Of a stretch of DNA of 64,000 nucleotides, positions 16,946 through 25,640 are shown in pieces (position 1 is the stretch's first letter; each line of letters begins with the position of its first letter). The notes beneath the pieces were generated by a model, which did no database searches, was not told the origin of the DNA, and worked only from the letters and a program-made list of their open reading frames with translations. The stretch comes from JACMQX01 sp040385105 (GTDB lineage: Bacteria > Pseudomonadota > Gammaproteobacteria > Burkholderiales > Burkholderiaceae_C), in NCBI GenBank assembly GCA_040385105.1, contig JAZKHY010000016.1, positions 1 to 64,000 of the forward strand, read 5' to 3'. The position numbers were made by a program, and so were the translations under genes.

Positions 16946-17944
16946 TTACTCCCGGGCGGGTGGGGCAGCGACTTCCGTCGGATGCCACATCATAACCATT
17001 CCCTGCCCTGGCAGGAAAGCCTGGTCCATTGACCAGCGTGCCAGGTGTTTCTGGTCCAGAGGTGTATCCCGGCGCTCGTCTTCCGGGTGCAGCGAGATGG
17101 CTTCAACGGTGAACATTTCATGGGGGTCACTGACCTCGATGGTCAGTCCATCCATTGGCAGGGTCGTCACTACAAGTTCCGAATAGTCCAGCGGAGCGAG
17201 CTTTTTGTATTCGATGCGTACCGGGATGGAGTCGTTCGGAGGGATGGCTTTGGGCAGGAGGAGCACGATGAAGTTCCGGTCCGGCACATCGTCAACGTAT
17301 TTGGCGAGGAGGTCGTTTTCAAACACCTCGCCGCCGACCGTGATCCGCTTGAAGCGGCAGAACTCCCTGTACTTTGGGGTTACGTCCACCAGGGCCTTTG
17401 CCACTGGGCAGGTCACGGGCTTGTCGGTCAGGTTGAAAACCCGGAAGTCGTAAATGACGTCCAGCTCTGCGAATTCCGTTGGACCACCAGAATCGGGGTC
17501 CATGAATTTCTTCAGCTTGAACGACGCCCGGAAGTCCCTGCGCATGACATCGGCCAGCAACAGATGCTTCTCCACCTGGTTGAATACCGCCGGATCAATG
17601 TTGCGCTTGTACACCGTGCGAAACAATTGCTTGTTGACGTCTTCCAGCAGCTTTTTGCTGCTTTCCTCGTGCTTCGTCTCCAGTGCAGTCAACAAGGATT
17701 GCTGATGATCGGCGTGCTTCTTCCGGTTGACCCATTCGATCGTGAGGTTCAGGAACAGAGCCACCAGACCGGCAATGCCCGCGTCCTTCAACAGGTAGCT
17801 GATGAGTGACCTGGCAACGGGAGCGCTCGCGTATTGGTCCAGGCCCCAGTGCACTGCCAGGCAGACCACCGATGCGGTCGCAATCGCGCAACTGATCGGC
17901 CGGATGTCCTCATACCATCTTGCTGCAACGTCACCTGTATTCAT
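16946..17944 (-). CDS. Membrane-anchored protein of unknown function
   Basis: 332 residues, family not recognised. Two hydrophobic segments lie near the N-terminus (about 16-32, CAIATASVVCLAVHWGL, and about 47-67, YLLKDAGIAGLVALFLNLTI). A charged helical stretch (KHADHQQSLLTALETKHEES) suggests a short coiled coil, and a soluble domain of about 220 residues follows, probably cytosolic and rich in beta strands. Codon use and the AT-rich upstream DNA differ from the neighbours, which hints at recent acquisition. GGAGGAG lies just before the start, so it is probably expressed. It has no operon partner. Confidence 0.7.
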   Translation of the reverse strand: MNTGDVAARWYEDIRPISCAIATASVVCLAVHWGLDQYASAPVARSLISYLLKDAGIAGLVALFLNLTIEWVNRKKHADHQQSLLTALETKHEESSKKLLEDVNKQLFRTVYKRNIDPAVFNQVEKHLLLADVMRRDFRASFKLKKFMDPDSGGPTEFAELDVIYDFRVFNLTDKPVTCPVAKALVDVTPKYREFCRFKRITVGGEVFENDLLAKYVDDVPDRNFIVLLLPKAIPPNDSIPVRIEYKKLAPLDYSELVVTTLPMDGLTIEVSDPHEMFTVEAISLHPEDERRDTPLDQKHLARWSMDQAFLPGQGMVMMWHPTEVAAPPARE

Positions 17945-18060
17945 TTGCTCCTCCAGTGGGTGGTATTGAAATATATAGTATTAAATTATTGTTTGGATAG
18001 TAATTTACAACTCAATTCATCAGGTGTGTCGATTGAAGCCGGCGCTTAAACTTGGCGCCA

Positions 18061-18891
18061 ATGACTGCTCCCAACACACTGCCGCCAAAACCGGCTGCAG
18101 CACCTGCCACGAAGACGCTGACCCGTGCCCCCGCGCCCGAACCGGCGCGCCTGAACAAGCGCATGGCCGAACTGGGCATGTGCTCGCGCCGCGAGGCCGA
18201 CGACTGGATCGAGAAGGGCTGGGTCAGGGTCAACGGCGAGGTCGCCGAAATGGGCATGAAGGTCCTGCCCAATGTGCGCATCGAGATCGACAAAAAGGCC
18301 CAGGGCGCGCAGGCCACCCAGGTCACCATCATCCTGAACAAGCCCATGGGCTATGTGAGCGGCCAGGCCGAAGATGGCCACGAACCGGCCGTCGTGCTCA
18401 TCAAGCCTGACAACCGCTGGCGTGACGACAACGCCCGCTTCTTCTTCAACCCGGCCCAGTTGCGCGGCCTGGCGCCGGCCGGCCGGCTGGACATCGACTC
18501 CGTTGGCATGCTGGTGCTGACCCAGGACGGGCGCGTGGCCCGCCAGCTGATCGGCGAGCAGTCGGAGATGGAGAAGGAATACCTCGTGCGCGTGAGCTAT
18601 GGCCCCATTGCCGCCAACACCCGCGCCAGCTTCCCTGCCGCGGAACTGGCCCGCCTGCGACATGGCCTTGCCCTGGACAACCAGCCGCTCAAGCCGGCAA
18701 AGGTGGAATGGGAGAACGCCGAGCAGCTGCGCTTCGTGCTGACTGAAGGCAAGAAACGCCAGATCCGCCGCATGTGCGAACTCGTCGGCCTGAAGGTGGT
18801 GGGCTTGAAGCGCATCCGCATTGGCAGGGTCATGCTGGGCAACCTGCCTGTAGGGCAATGGCGTTATCTGGCGCCGCATGAAAAGTTCTGA
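18061..18891 (+). CDS. rluF: RluF/RsuA-family 23S rRNA pseudouridine synthase
   Basis: 276 residues. After a Pro/Ala-rich leader of about 30 residues comes an S4 RNA-binding domain (LNKRMAELGMCSRREADDWI, EKGWVRVNGEVAEMG). The pseudouridylate synthase domain follows with the catalytic-Asp motif GRLDIDSVGMLVLTQDG and EGKKRQIRRMCELVGLKV. The family isomerises uridine in 23S rRNA (RluF: position 2604 in E. coli). RluF is favoured over RluB, RluE or RsuA because of LNKPMGYVSGQ, but the exact target base is inferred. The ATG at 18061 is preferred over an in-frame TTG three codons earlier. Confidence 0.82.
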   Translation: MTAPNTLPPKPAAAPATKTLTRAPAPEPARLNKRMAELGMCSRREADDWIEKGWVRVNGEVAEMGMKVLPNVRIEIDKKAQGAQATQVTIILNKPMGYVSGQAEDGHEPAVVLIKPDNRWRDDNARFFFNPAQLRGLAPAGRLDIDSVGMLVLTQDGRVARQLIGEQSEMEKEYLVRVSYGPIAANTRASFPAAELARLRHGLALDNQPLKPAKVEWENAEQLRFVLTEGKKRQIRRMCELVGLKVVGLKRIRIGRVMLGNLPVGQWRYLAPHEKF

Positions 18892-18943
18892 ATAATCATT
18901 TAGAACTATTGCATCGCATGCATATTTGCATAAAAATGCAGAC

Positions 18944-19186
18944 ATGCGAACCAGTCTTGACTTCCCCGACGAGCTTTTCCGGCACCTGAAGACGCGAGCT
19001 GCGCTGGAAGGCTCCACCTTGCGCGACCTCGTCATCGCCCTTGTTGAGCGCGGCTTGATCGCGGACGAGGCGCCAAAGCCCAAGCGGGAAGCCGTGCCCT
19101 TTCCGAGCGTGAGCCTGGGTTCGCCGATGGCGTTGCCGGCTTCGGAGTTCACCAATGCACGGCTGAGCGAGTTCCTCGATGAGTGA
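18944..19186 (+). CDS. VapB-like antitoxin
   Basis: 80 residues. The N-terminus MRTSLDFPDELFRHLKTRAA is a ribbon-helix-helix-type DNA-binding start (beta strand plus helix), and the C-terminal half is loose and Pro-rich, ending TNARLSEFLDE, as in antitoxins that wrap the toxin. Its last 8 bases overlap the PIN-domain gene, the usual toxin-antitoxin layout. It should neutralise the PIN RNase and repress the pair's promoter, which lies in the AT-rich segment 18892-18943. Confidence 0.8.
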   Translation: MRTSLDFPDELFRHLKTRAALEGSTLRDLVIALVERGLIADEAPKPKREAVPFPSVSLGSPMALPASEFTNARLSEFLDE

Positions 19187-19748
19187 GGACGTACCGGGCG
19201 CCATCGGGCGCTACAGGCAAAAGCCATCGAGGCCGCTGCTGGCGCGTGAAGCGCCCGGCCTGCCATGGCCGCTGCGGCCTGGCAGCGCAAGGGGCGACCT
19301 GCCCGACATCAACGTCTGGCTGGCGCTTGCGCTGAAGGAGCATGTGCATCATGAAGCGGCCCTCCGGTATTGGGCCGAAGTGCAGGCGTCCGATGCCGCC
19401 GCACCGGGTCACGAGCCGGCGCTCTGGTTCTGCCGGGCAACCATGCTGGGCCTGGTGCGGCTCATGTGCCAGCCCAAGGTCGTCGGCGCCGGGGCCATGG
19501 CGCTCCACGACGCTTTCGCGCTTTACCGGAGCTACCTTGCCCTGCCGGGGGTGGGGCTGTTGCCGGAGCCGCCCACCTCGGACGTGGAGCTTGAGGCCCT
19601 GGTAGCCGCCCGTGCGATCCCGCCCCGGATGTGGTCAGATGCCTGGCTTGCATCACAGGCCAGGGCGTCCGGTTTGCGGCTTGTGACCTTCGACAAGGAC
19701 TTTCTCCGCTTCAACCTGGAGCGCTGTATCGTCCTGCCTGTGCAATGA
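19179..19748 (+). CDS. VapC-like PIN-domain ribonuclease toxin
   Basis: 189 residues. The PIN domain starts at DLPDINVWLALALKEHVHHE (first acidic site, residue about 45). It continues through FCRATMLGLVRLMCQP and ends with DAWLASQARASGLRLVTF followed by DKDF, giving the later acidic residues. This matches the VapC subfamily with the DxNVWLAL opening. The N-terminal 40 residues are an extension not usual for the family, and no alternative ATG or GTG in frame removes it. It is translationally coupled to the antitoxin. VapC toxins cleave tRNA or rRNA; the target here is unknown. Confidence 0.82.
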   Translation: MSEDVPGAIGRYRQKPSRPLLAREAPGLPWPLRPGSARGDLPDINVWLALALKEHVHHEAALRYWAEVQASDAAAPGHEPALWFCRATMLGLVRLMCQPKVVGAGAMALHDAFALYRSYLALPGVGLLPEPPTSDVELEALVAARAIPPRMWSDAWLASQARASGLRLVTFDKDFLRFNLERCIVLPVQ

Positions 19749-19781
19749 TCTGACAATGAACCACGTTTGACTGGAGCTCCC

Positions 19782-20819
19782 ATGCGACTAATGACCCTCA
19801 GCCTCCCGGCAGCGCTGCTTGCCGTGGCGGCCCTCACTTGCGGCACAGCCCAGGCCCAATCCCAGGGCACCGTCAACGCCATCTGCAGCACCGACCTGTC
19901 CTGGTGCGAGCTCGCGGCCAAGGAGTTCACCCGGGCCACCGGCATCCGGGTGCTGCAGAGCCACAAGGGCACGGGCGAGGCCGGTGCGCAGCTGCGGGCC
20001 GAAGCGGCCAACCCCAAGACCGACATCTGGTGGGGCGGCACCGGAGACCCTTTCCTGCAGGCAGCCGAGATCGGCCTGCTGGAGCCCTACCGCCCGGCCT
20101 ATATCAACGACCTTCAGTCCTGGAGCGTGCGCCAGTACGCCATGACGCAGAACATGGTCGGCGGTTTCTACACCTCGGCGGTGGGCTTTGGCTGGAACAC
20201 CGAGCTGCTCAAGAAAAAGAAGCTGGCCGAACCCAAATGCTGGGCCGACCTGATCAAGCCCGAGTACAAGGGCGACATCGAGATCTCGCACCCCGCCACC
20301 AGCGGCACGGCCTACTCCATCATGGCGACGCTGGTCCAGATCATGGGCGAGGAGCAGGCCTTTGACTACATGAAGAAGCTGCACAGGAACACCAGCACCT
20401 ACACCCGCAGCGGCCAGGCCCAGGCGCCCAATGTGGCCAAGGGCGAGGTCGCCATCGGCGTGAGCTTCATCTTCGGCTTTGAGGGCTGGCGTCTCAACAA
20501 ATACCCGGTCAAGACGGCCGCGCCGTGCGAGGGCACCGGTTTTGAGGTCGGCGGCATTGCGCTGGTCAAGGGTGCGCGCAACAAGGAAGCCGCCACGCGC
20601 TACTACGACTGGCTGATGAGCCCCGAGGGCCAGGGCGTCGGCGCCCGGGCCAACAGCCTGCAGGTGCCGGCCAACAAGACCTTCACGCCCGACCCGCGCA
20701 TCCCGAAGATGGACAACGTCAAGCTCATCAAGTACGACTTCGAGAAATACGGCAAGGCGGCAGAGCGCCGCCGCCTGCTGGAGCGCTGGACCAAAGAGGT
20801 CGAGTCCCAGCCAAGGTGA
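19782..20819 (+). CDS. Fe3+-type ABC transporter periplasmic substrate-binding protein (solo)
   Basis: 345 residues with signal peptide LSLPAALLAVAALTCGTAQA. The type II binding-protein fold is seen from VNAICSTDLSWCELAAKEFT, DIWWGGTGDPFLQAAE, SAVGFGWNTELLKKK, CWADLIKPEYKGDIEISHPA and GVGARANSLQVPANK. It resembles AfuA/FutA-type ferric-iron or polyamine-like binders, but the first lobe has Cys where iron binders often have His/Tyr, so the ligand is uncertain. No permease or ATPase is adjacent. GGAG lies 6 bases before the ATG at 19782. Confidence 0.8.
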   Translation: MRLMTLSLPAALLAVAALTCGTAQAQSQGTVNAICSTDLSWCELAAKEFTRATGIRVLQSHKGTGEAGAQLRAEAANPKTDIWWGGTGDPFLQAAEIGLLEPYRPAYINDLQSWSVRQYAMTQNMVGGFYTSAVGFGWNTELLKKKKLAEPKCWADLIKPEYKGDIEISHPATSGTAYSIMATLVQIMGEEQAFDYMKKLHRNTSTYTRSGQAQAPNVAKGEVAIGVSFIFGFEGWRLNKYPVKTAAPCEGTGFEVGGIALVKGARNKEAATRYYDWLMSPEGQGVGARANSLQVPANKTFTPDPRIPKMDNVKLIKYDFEKYGKAAERRRLLERWTKEVESQPR

Positions 20820-20852
20820 GCCACCGGGGCGGCGCGGCCCCGATAATCAGCA

Positions 20853-20881
20853 CTTGAAATCCCCGGCAAACGCCCCTAGAT
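20853..20881 (+). promoter_or_regulatory. Predicted sigma-32 heat-shock promoter of htpG
   Basis: CTTGAAA (20853-20859), 13 bases, then CCCCTAGAT (20873-20881), close to the RpoH consensus (CTTGAAA, 13-14 bases, CCCCATNT). It is about 67 bases upstream of the htpG start, and htpG is a classical RpoH target. The -10 element falls inside the terminator hairpin of the preceding gene. Confidence 0.8.
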
Positions 20882-20895
20882 GCAGGGGCGTTTTC
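20868..20895 (+). terminator. Rho-independent terminator overlapping the htpG promoter
   Basis: Stem ACGCCCCT (20870-20877), loop AGATGC, stem AGGGGCGT (20884-20891), followed by TTTTCC. It ends the binding-protein transcript at 19782-20819 and shares bases with the predicted -10 of htpG. Confidence 0.8.
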
Positions 20896-20947
20896 CTTTC
20901 CCGCTTTCCTTTCCGGTATTCATCCCGTTACCCCTCCAAGAGACATC

Positions 20948-22852
20948 ATGAGCAAGCAAACCCTGTCGTTCCAGGCCGAAGTGGCGCAACTGCTGCACCT
21001 GGTCACCCATTCGCTGTACTCCAACAAGGAAATTTTCCTGCGCGAGCTGATCTCCAACGCCTCCGACGCCTGCGACAAGCTGCGCTTCGAGGCGCTGAAC
21101 AACAACGCGCTGTATGAAGACGCGCCCAATCTTGAAGTCCGCGTGAGCTTTGATGCGGAAGCAAAGACGCTCACCATTGCCGACAACGGCATCGGCCTGT
21201 CGCAGCAGGAAGCCATCGACAACCTGGGGACCATCGCCAAGAGCGGCACCAAGGACTTCATGAGCAAGCTCAGTGGCGACCAGAAATCGGACGCACAGCT
21301 GATTGGCCAGTTCGGAGTGGGCTTTTACTCAGGCTTCATCGTGGCTGACAAGATCAGCGTGGAGTCGCGGCGCGCAGGCGCGCCCGCAGCCGAAGGCGTG
21401 CGCTGGGTCAGCGGCGGCGCGGGTGATTTTGAGGTGGAAGCCATCGACCGCCCGGAGCGTGGCACCAGCGTGACGCTGCACCTGCGCGACGACGCGCTGG
21501 ACTACCTCAGCACCTGGAAGCTCAAGTCCATCATCAACAAGTACTCCGACCACATCTCCCTGCCCATCCTGATGCGCAAGGAAGAATGGAAAGAGGGGGA
21601 AGACAACAAGGGCGGAGAGATGGTGCTCACGGAAGAGTGGGAGACCGTCAACCAGGCCAGTGCCCTCTGGAGCCGCCCCAAGAAGGATGTGACTGGCGAG
21701 CAGTACACCGAGTTTTACAAACAGATCAGCCACGATCATGAAGCGCCGCTGGCCTGGAGCCACAACCGCGTGGAAGGCAGCACCGAATACACGCAACTGC
21801 TGTTCATCCCCTCGCACGCGCCGATGGATCTGTGGAACCGCGAGAAGGCCGCCGGCGTCAAGCTCTACGTCAAGCGCGTCTTCATCATGGACGATGCCGA
21901 GGCGCTGATGCCGGTGTACCTGCGTTTCGTCAAGGGCGTGATCGACTCGGCCGACCTGCCGCTCAATGTGAGCCGCGAGCTGCTGCAGGAAAGCCGCGAC
22001 GTCAAGGCCATCCGCGAAGGCTCCACCAAGCGCGTGCTGTCCATGCTGGAAGACCTGGCGAAGCAGGAGAAGGAAGGCGAGACCGAAGAGGACAAGGCAA
22101 AGTACGGCAAGTTCTACGCCGAGTTCGGCGCCGTGCTCAAGGAAGGCCTTGGCGAAGACTTCGGCAACCGTGAGCGGCTGGCAAAGCTGCTGCGCTTTGC
22201 GTCCACCACCTCGGACGCCGTGACGGTCAGCCTGGCCGACTACAAGGCACGCATGAAAGATGGCCAGGACGCCATCTACTACATCACCGCCGACACGCTC
22301 CTGGCGGCAAAGAACAGCCCGCAGCTGGAAGTCTTCCGCAAGAAGGGCATTGAAGTCCTGCTGATGACCGACCGCGTGGACGAGTGGGCGCTGAATTTCC
22401 TGAACGAATTCGACGGCACCCCGATGCAAAGCGTGGCCAAGGGCGCATTCGACCTGGGCAAGCTTCAGGACGAAACCGAGAAGAAGGCCGCAGAGGAGGC
22501 AGCGGAGACTGCAAAGCCGCTGCTCGCCCGGCTCAAGGAAGCGCTCAAGGACAAGGCCGCAGACGTGCGGGTCACCACGCGCCTGGTCGACTCACCGGCC
22601 TGCCTGGTGGCCGAAGACGGCGGCATGAGCAACCAGCTCGCCCGCATGCTCAAGCAGGCCGGCCAGAAGGCACCCGAAGCCAAGCCCGTGCTGGAAGTGA
22701 ACGTGGAACATGCACTGGTGAAAAAGCTCGAAGGCTCGGTGAACTTCAACGACCTGGCCCACATCCTGTTTGACCAGGCCCTGCTCGCCGAAGGCGGCCT
22801 GCCCGAAGACCCGGCGGCCTATGTGAAGCGGGTGAACGCGTTGCTGGCCTGA
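20948..22852 (+). CDS. htpG: Hsp90-family chaperone HtpG
   Basis: 634 residues, full length for bacterial Hsp90. The N-terminal GHKL ATPase shows EIFLRELISNASDACDKLRF, IADNGIGL, LGTIAKSGTKDFM and GQFGVGFYSGFIVADK. The middle domain contains YVKRVFIMDDAEALMPVYLR and VSRELLQESRDVKAIREGS with the catalytic Arg. The C-terminal dimer domain starts near residue 520. It acts in the cytosol on client proteins under stress. AAGAGA precedes the ATG. Regulation by RpoH is indicated by the promoter at 20853-20881. Confidence 0.97.
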   Translation: MSKQTLSFQAEVAQLLHLVTHSLYSNKEIFLRELISNASDACDKLRFEALNNNALYEDAPNLEVRVSFDAEAKTLTIADNGIGLSQQEAIDNLGTIAKSGTKDFMSKLSGDQKSDAQLIGQFGVGFYSGFIVADKISVESRRAGAPAAEGVRWVSGGAGDFEVEAIDRPERGTSVTLHLRDDALDYLSTWKLKSIINKYSDHISLPILMRKEEWKEGEDNKGGEMVLTEEWETVNQASALWSRPKKDVTGEQYTEFYKQISHDHEAPLAWSHNRVEGSTEYTQLLFIPSHAPMDLWNREKAAGVKLYVKRVFIMDDAEALMPVYLRFVKGVIDSADLPLNVSRELLQESRDVKAIREGSTKRVLSMLEDLAKQEKEGETEEDKAKYGKFYAEFGAVLKEGLGEDFGNRERLAKLLRFASTTSDAVTVSLADYKARMKDGQDAIYYITADTLLAAKNSPQLEVFRKKGIEVLLMTDRVDEWALNFLNEFDGTPMQSVAKGAFDLGKLQDETEKKAAEEAAETAKPLLARLKEALKDKAADVRVTTRLVDSPACLVAEDGGMSNQLARMLKQAGQKAPEAKPVLEVNVEHALVKKLEGSVNFNDLAHILFDQALLAEGGLPEDPAAYVKRVNALLA

Positions 22853-22853
22853 C

Positions 22854-23549
22854 CTACCCAAACCCGCCGAGCCGCCGCACCTCGGCAGCCTCCGGGCTGA
22901 TCAGCAGGCTGATCAGCTCTGCTGCGGCCCGGGGCTCGGCGGCGCGGGTGCACACCGCAGCCGTATAGACAGTCGCCAGTTCAAACACCTTGGGCAAATC
23001 CCCGGCAAGCTGGACGCCCGGCGTGTAGAGGATCTCGGTCACCTGGGTACAGCCGATCACCCCGGCCTCCCCGGCCTGGGCCATCTCGCGCATGGCCGTC
23101 GCGCCATTGGGGAAGGGCCGCAAGCGCCCGGCCAGTTCCCCGTCAATCCCGAGTGACTGCAACACCTTCATGAAGTGAATGCCGGCCGTCGCCTTGACAG
23201 GGTCCGGAAAGTAGATGCCCCTGGCCGCGAGCAGCGCCGCCTTGAGCTCTTCTGCCGTACCCACCGGCGGCACGGCTTCCCCTGCCTTCACCGCGACGCC
23301 GGTCTTCACGACGCCCAGCGGCCGCGCGCTGCCTGGCAGCAGGTCGCCGCTTTCCGTGAGTTGCGTGATCAGCGCCTGCGTGAGGATCAGTACGTCGCAG
23401 GCCTCGCCCGCGAGCAGCCGGTCCTTCATCAGGCCCACGGCACCGAAGTTGCCCTTGATGCCGCAGCCGCTTTGCGCTTCAAAGCGCGCCTGCAGCTGCG
23501 CCACCAGGCCCTGCGCCGCGCCGCCACTCAGAATGTTGATCTGTTTCAT
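22854..23549 (-). CDS. ModA-like substrate-binding domain protein without signal peptide
   Basis: 231 residues. The type II binding fold is seen in INILSGGAAQGLVAQLQARF, FGAVGLMKDRLLAGEACDVL, GIYFPDPVKATAGIHFMKVL and GEAGVIGCTQVTEILYTPG. These resemble molybdate/extracellular solute binders of the ModA superfamily. There is no signal peptide: the first strand starts at residue 3, so it is probably cytosolic. It follows a Bug gene by 5 bases. Its role is unclear; related orphan proteins are annotated only as substrate-binding domain proteins. Confidence 0.75.
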   Translation of the reverse strand: MKQINILSGGAAQGLVAQLQARFEAQSGCGIKGNFGAVGLMKDRLLAGEACDVLILTQALITQLTESGDLLPGSARPLGVVKTGVAVKAGEAVPPVGTAEELKAALLAARGIYFPDPVKATAGIHFMKVLQSLGIDGELAGRLRPFPNGATAMREMAQAGEAGVIGCTQVTEILYTPGVQLAGDLPKVFELATVYTAAVCTRAAEPRAAAELISLLISPEAAEVRRLGGFG

Positions 23550-23554
23550 CCGGC

Positions 23555-24520
23555 TCAGTCTGCCTTGATGTTGGCGGACTTGATCACGCCGGCCCACTTG
23601 ACGATGTCGTCACGCGCATACTTGTCAAACACTTCCGGATTCATTACCAAAGGCGCCGCACCCTGTTTGGCCCACAGCGCCTTCACGTCGGGCTGGCTGG
23701 TGATTTTCGACACCGCTTCATTGAGCCTGTCCACCACTGCCTTGGGTGTGCCGCGCGGCGCCATCAGGCCGAGCCAGATGGTGGACTCGAATCCGGGTAC
23801 GCCGGCTTCGCTGATGGTGGGCACATCGGGCAGCACATCGGAGCGCGCCCGCCCGCTCGTGGCAATCGCCTTGACCTTGCCCGACTTGATTTGCTCGACC
23901 ATCGTGGTCACCGCATCAAACATCATGTCTACCTGGCCGCCGATCAGGTCAGTGCGCGCGCCGGTGCTGCCACGGTAGGGAATGTGCACCAGGTACACGC
24001 CGGCCATGCTCTTGAACAGCTCGCCGGCCATGTGGTAGGGCGTTCCCGGGCCGGAGGAAGCGTAGTTGAGCTTGCCCGGCTGCGCCTTGGCGCGGGCCAG
24101 CAGTTCCTTGAGGTTTGACGCAGGCAGCGAGGGATGGGCCACCAGCACCAGGTCAGAGTAGTTCACCGGCGCGACCGCCACGAAGTCGCGCATCAGGTTG
24201 AACGGCTTGTTGGCGATCAGCGTTTCATTGACGGTGTGGGCGTTGGACATCATCAGCAGCGTGTAGCCGTCCGGCGCCGACTTGGCCGCGACGTCGGTGC
24301 CGATGACCGAGCCTGCGCCCGGCCGGTTGTCCACCACAAACGACTGGCCAAGCGACTCCTGCAGCCGCTGCGCCATGAAGCGCGCGAAGTTGTCGGCCGG
24401 CCCGCCTGCGGCGAAGGGGACGATGATCCTGACCGGCTTGCTGGGGTACGCCTGCGCAATGGCCGTGCCTGCGGCAACCATGCCGAGGGAAAGAACGAGT
24501 GTGCGAAGAATGTTTTTCAT
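23555..24520 (-). CDS. Bug-family tripartite tricarboxylate transporter substrate-binding protein
   Basis: 321 residues with signal peptide ILRTLVLSLGMVAAGTAIAQA. Motifs: PVRIIVPFAAGGPADNFAR, VVDNRPGAGSVIGTDVAAKS, DGYTLLMMSNAHT, PDVPTISEAGVPGFE. Its start overlaps the stop of the next upstream Bug gene by 4 bases, so the two are co-translated. A three-gene minus-strand operon (Bug, Bug, ModA-like) results. Confidence 0.9.
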   Translation of the reverse strand: MKNILRTLVLSLGMVAAGTAIAQAYPSKPVRIIVPFAAGGPADNFARFMAQRLQESLGQSFVVDNRPGAGSVIGTDVAAKSAPDGYTLLMMSNAHTVNETLIANKPFNLMRDFVAVAPVNYSDLVLVAHPSLPASNLKELLARAKAQPGKLNYASSGPGTPYHMAGELFKSMAGVYLVHIPYRGSTGARTDLIGGQVDMMFDAVTTMVEQIKSGKVKAIATSGRARSDVLPDVPTISEAGVPGFESTIWLGLMAPRGTPKAVVDRLNEAVSKITSQPDVKALWAKQGAAPLVMNPEVFDKYARDDIVKWAGVIKSANIKAD

Positions 24521-25485
24521 TGGATTTTCCCGATCTTTTTGACGACTTCGGCCATGCGCCTCGCGTCGTCCGTTACGTACTTCTCAAACTCCGGCGAGTC
24601 CTGGAACAGGATGGGGCTGCCCGCGTTGTTGATGACTTCCTTCACCTTGGCATCCTGCGCCGCCGCAACCGCTGCCTGGCGCAAGCGCTGCGCCACAGGC
24701 TCAGGCGTACCAGAGGGAATGAACAGGCCCGACCACTGCGCGTATTCCGCGCCATAGCCCGCATCCTTGAGGCTGGGCACATCCGGCAGCGCGGCCAGCC
24801 TGCCGTTGCCCCAGTGGCCCAGCACCCGCAGCTTGCCGGCCTTGACATGCTGCAGCACCGTGGCGGGGCCGGACGACACCGCGTCGATCTGCCCGCCGAG
24901 CAGCGCCACGACCGCGGGTCCTGCGCCGGTGAAGGGCACATGCGTCATCTGGATGCCGGCGTTCTGCGCCAGGATTTCCATCGGCACATGCATGGTGCCG
25001 TAGTTGCCCGACGAGCCGTAGTTGATGACGCCGGGGCGCCTCTTTGCATCGTCCACAAAGTCCTTCACCGTCTTCCACGGTGACTCGGCACGCACGGCCA
25101 GCACCGTAGGGTCTGCGGTGTAGCGCACGATCGGCCTCAGCTCCGCCAGCGCAAACATCGGCGCGCGGCCGATCACCGCGTCAGCTTCAGGCAGTACTGT
25201 CAGCGACGACAGCGCCATCAGGATGGTGTAGCCGTCAGCCCTGGACTTGGCCACCTGCGCCATGCCAATGCCGCCGCCCGCGCCGCCCTTGTTTTCGATG
25301 ACGACGGGCTGGCCAAGCTCGCGCGTCATGGCTTCGGCCACGGGCCGTGCCACCAGGTCGGCCAGGCCACCGGGCGGGAAGGGAACCACCATGGTGATGG
25401 ACTTGGTGGGGAAGGCGGCTTGCGCAGCGCACAGGCCAGCGGCGGTCAAGGCGAGAGTAGCCACGAGGGCGGAACGTCGTTTCAT
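24517..25485 (-). CDS. Bug-family tripartite tricarboxylate transporter substrate-binding protein
   Basis: 322 residues. Signal peptide SALVATLALTAAGLCAAQA is followed by ITMVVPFPPGGLADLVARPV, VVIENKGGAGGGIGMAQVAK and DGYTILMALSS. AAGGAG lies 9 bases before the ATG at 25485; an in-frame start at 25536 is not supported. It is the first gene of a short operon and is divergent from the FAH-family gene, so 25486-25640 must hold both promoters. Confidence 0.9.
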   Translation of the reverse strand: MKRRSALVATLALTAAGLCAAQAAFPTKSITMVVPFPPGGLADLVARPVAEAMTRELGQPVVIENKGGAGGGIGMAQVAKSRADGYTILMALSSLTVLPEADAVIGRAPMFALAELRPIVRYTADPTVLAVRAESPWKTVKDFVDDAKRRPGVINYGSSGNYGTMHVPMEILAQNAGIQMTHVPFTGAGPAVVALLGGQIDAVSSGPATVLQHVKAGKLRVLGHWGNGRLAALPDVPSLKDAGYGAEYAQWSGLFIPSGTPEPVAQRLRQAAVAAAQDAKVKEVINNAGSPILFQDSPEFEKYVTDDARRMAEVVKKIGKIQ

Positions 25486-25640
25486 GAGTCTTGTCTCCTT
25501 GGGTTTCATCACAGCCGTGCCGGGCCGTGCTTTCACGTTTGCATGCTAACATCGCGCGGCTTTTCGGGCACCCCGGTTAAACCCGTGCGGCTGCCTGCGT
25601 ATCGGGGTTGCATGCGCCATCAACAGCAAAGAGACAAACC

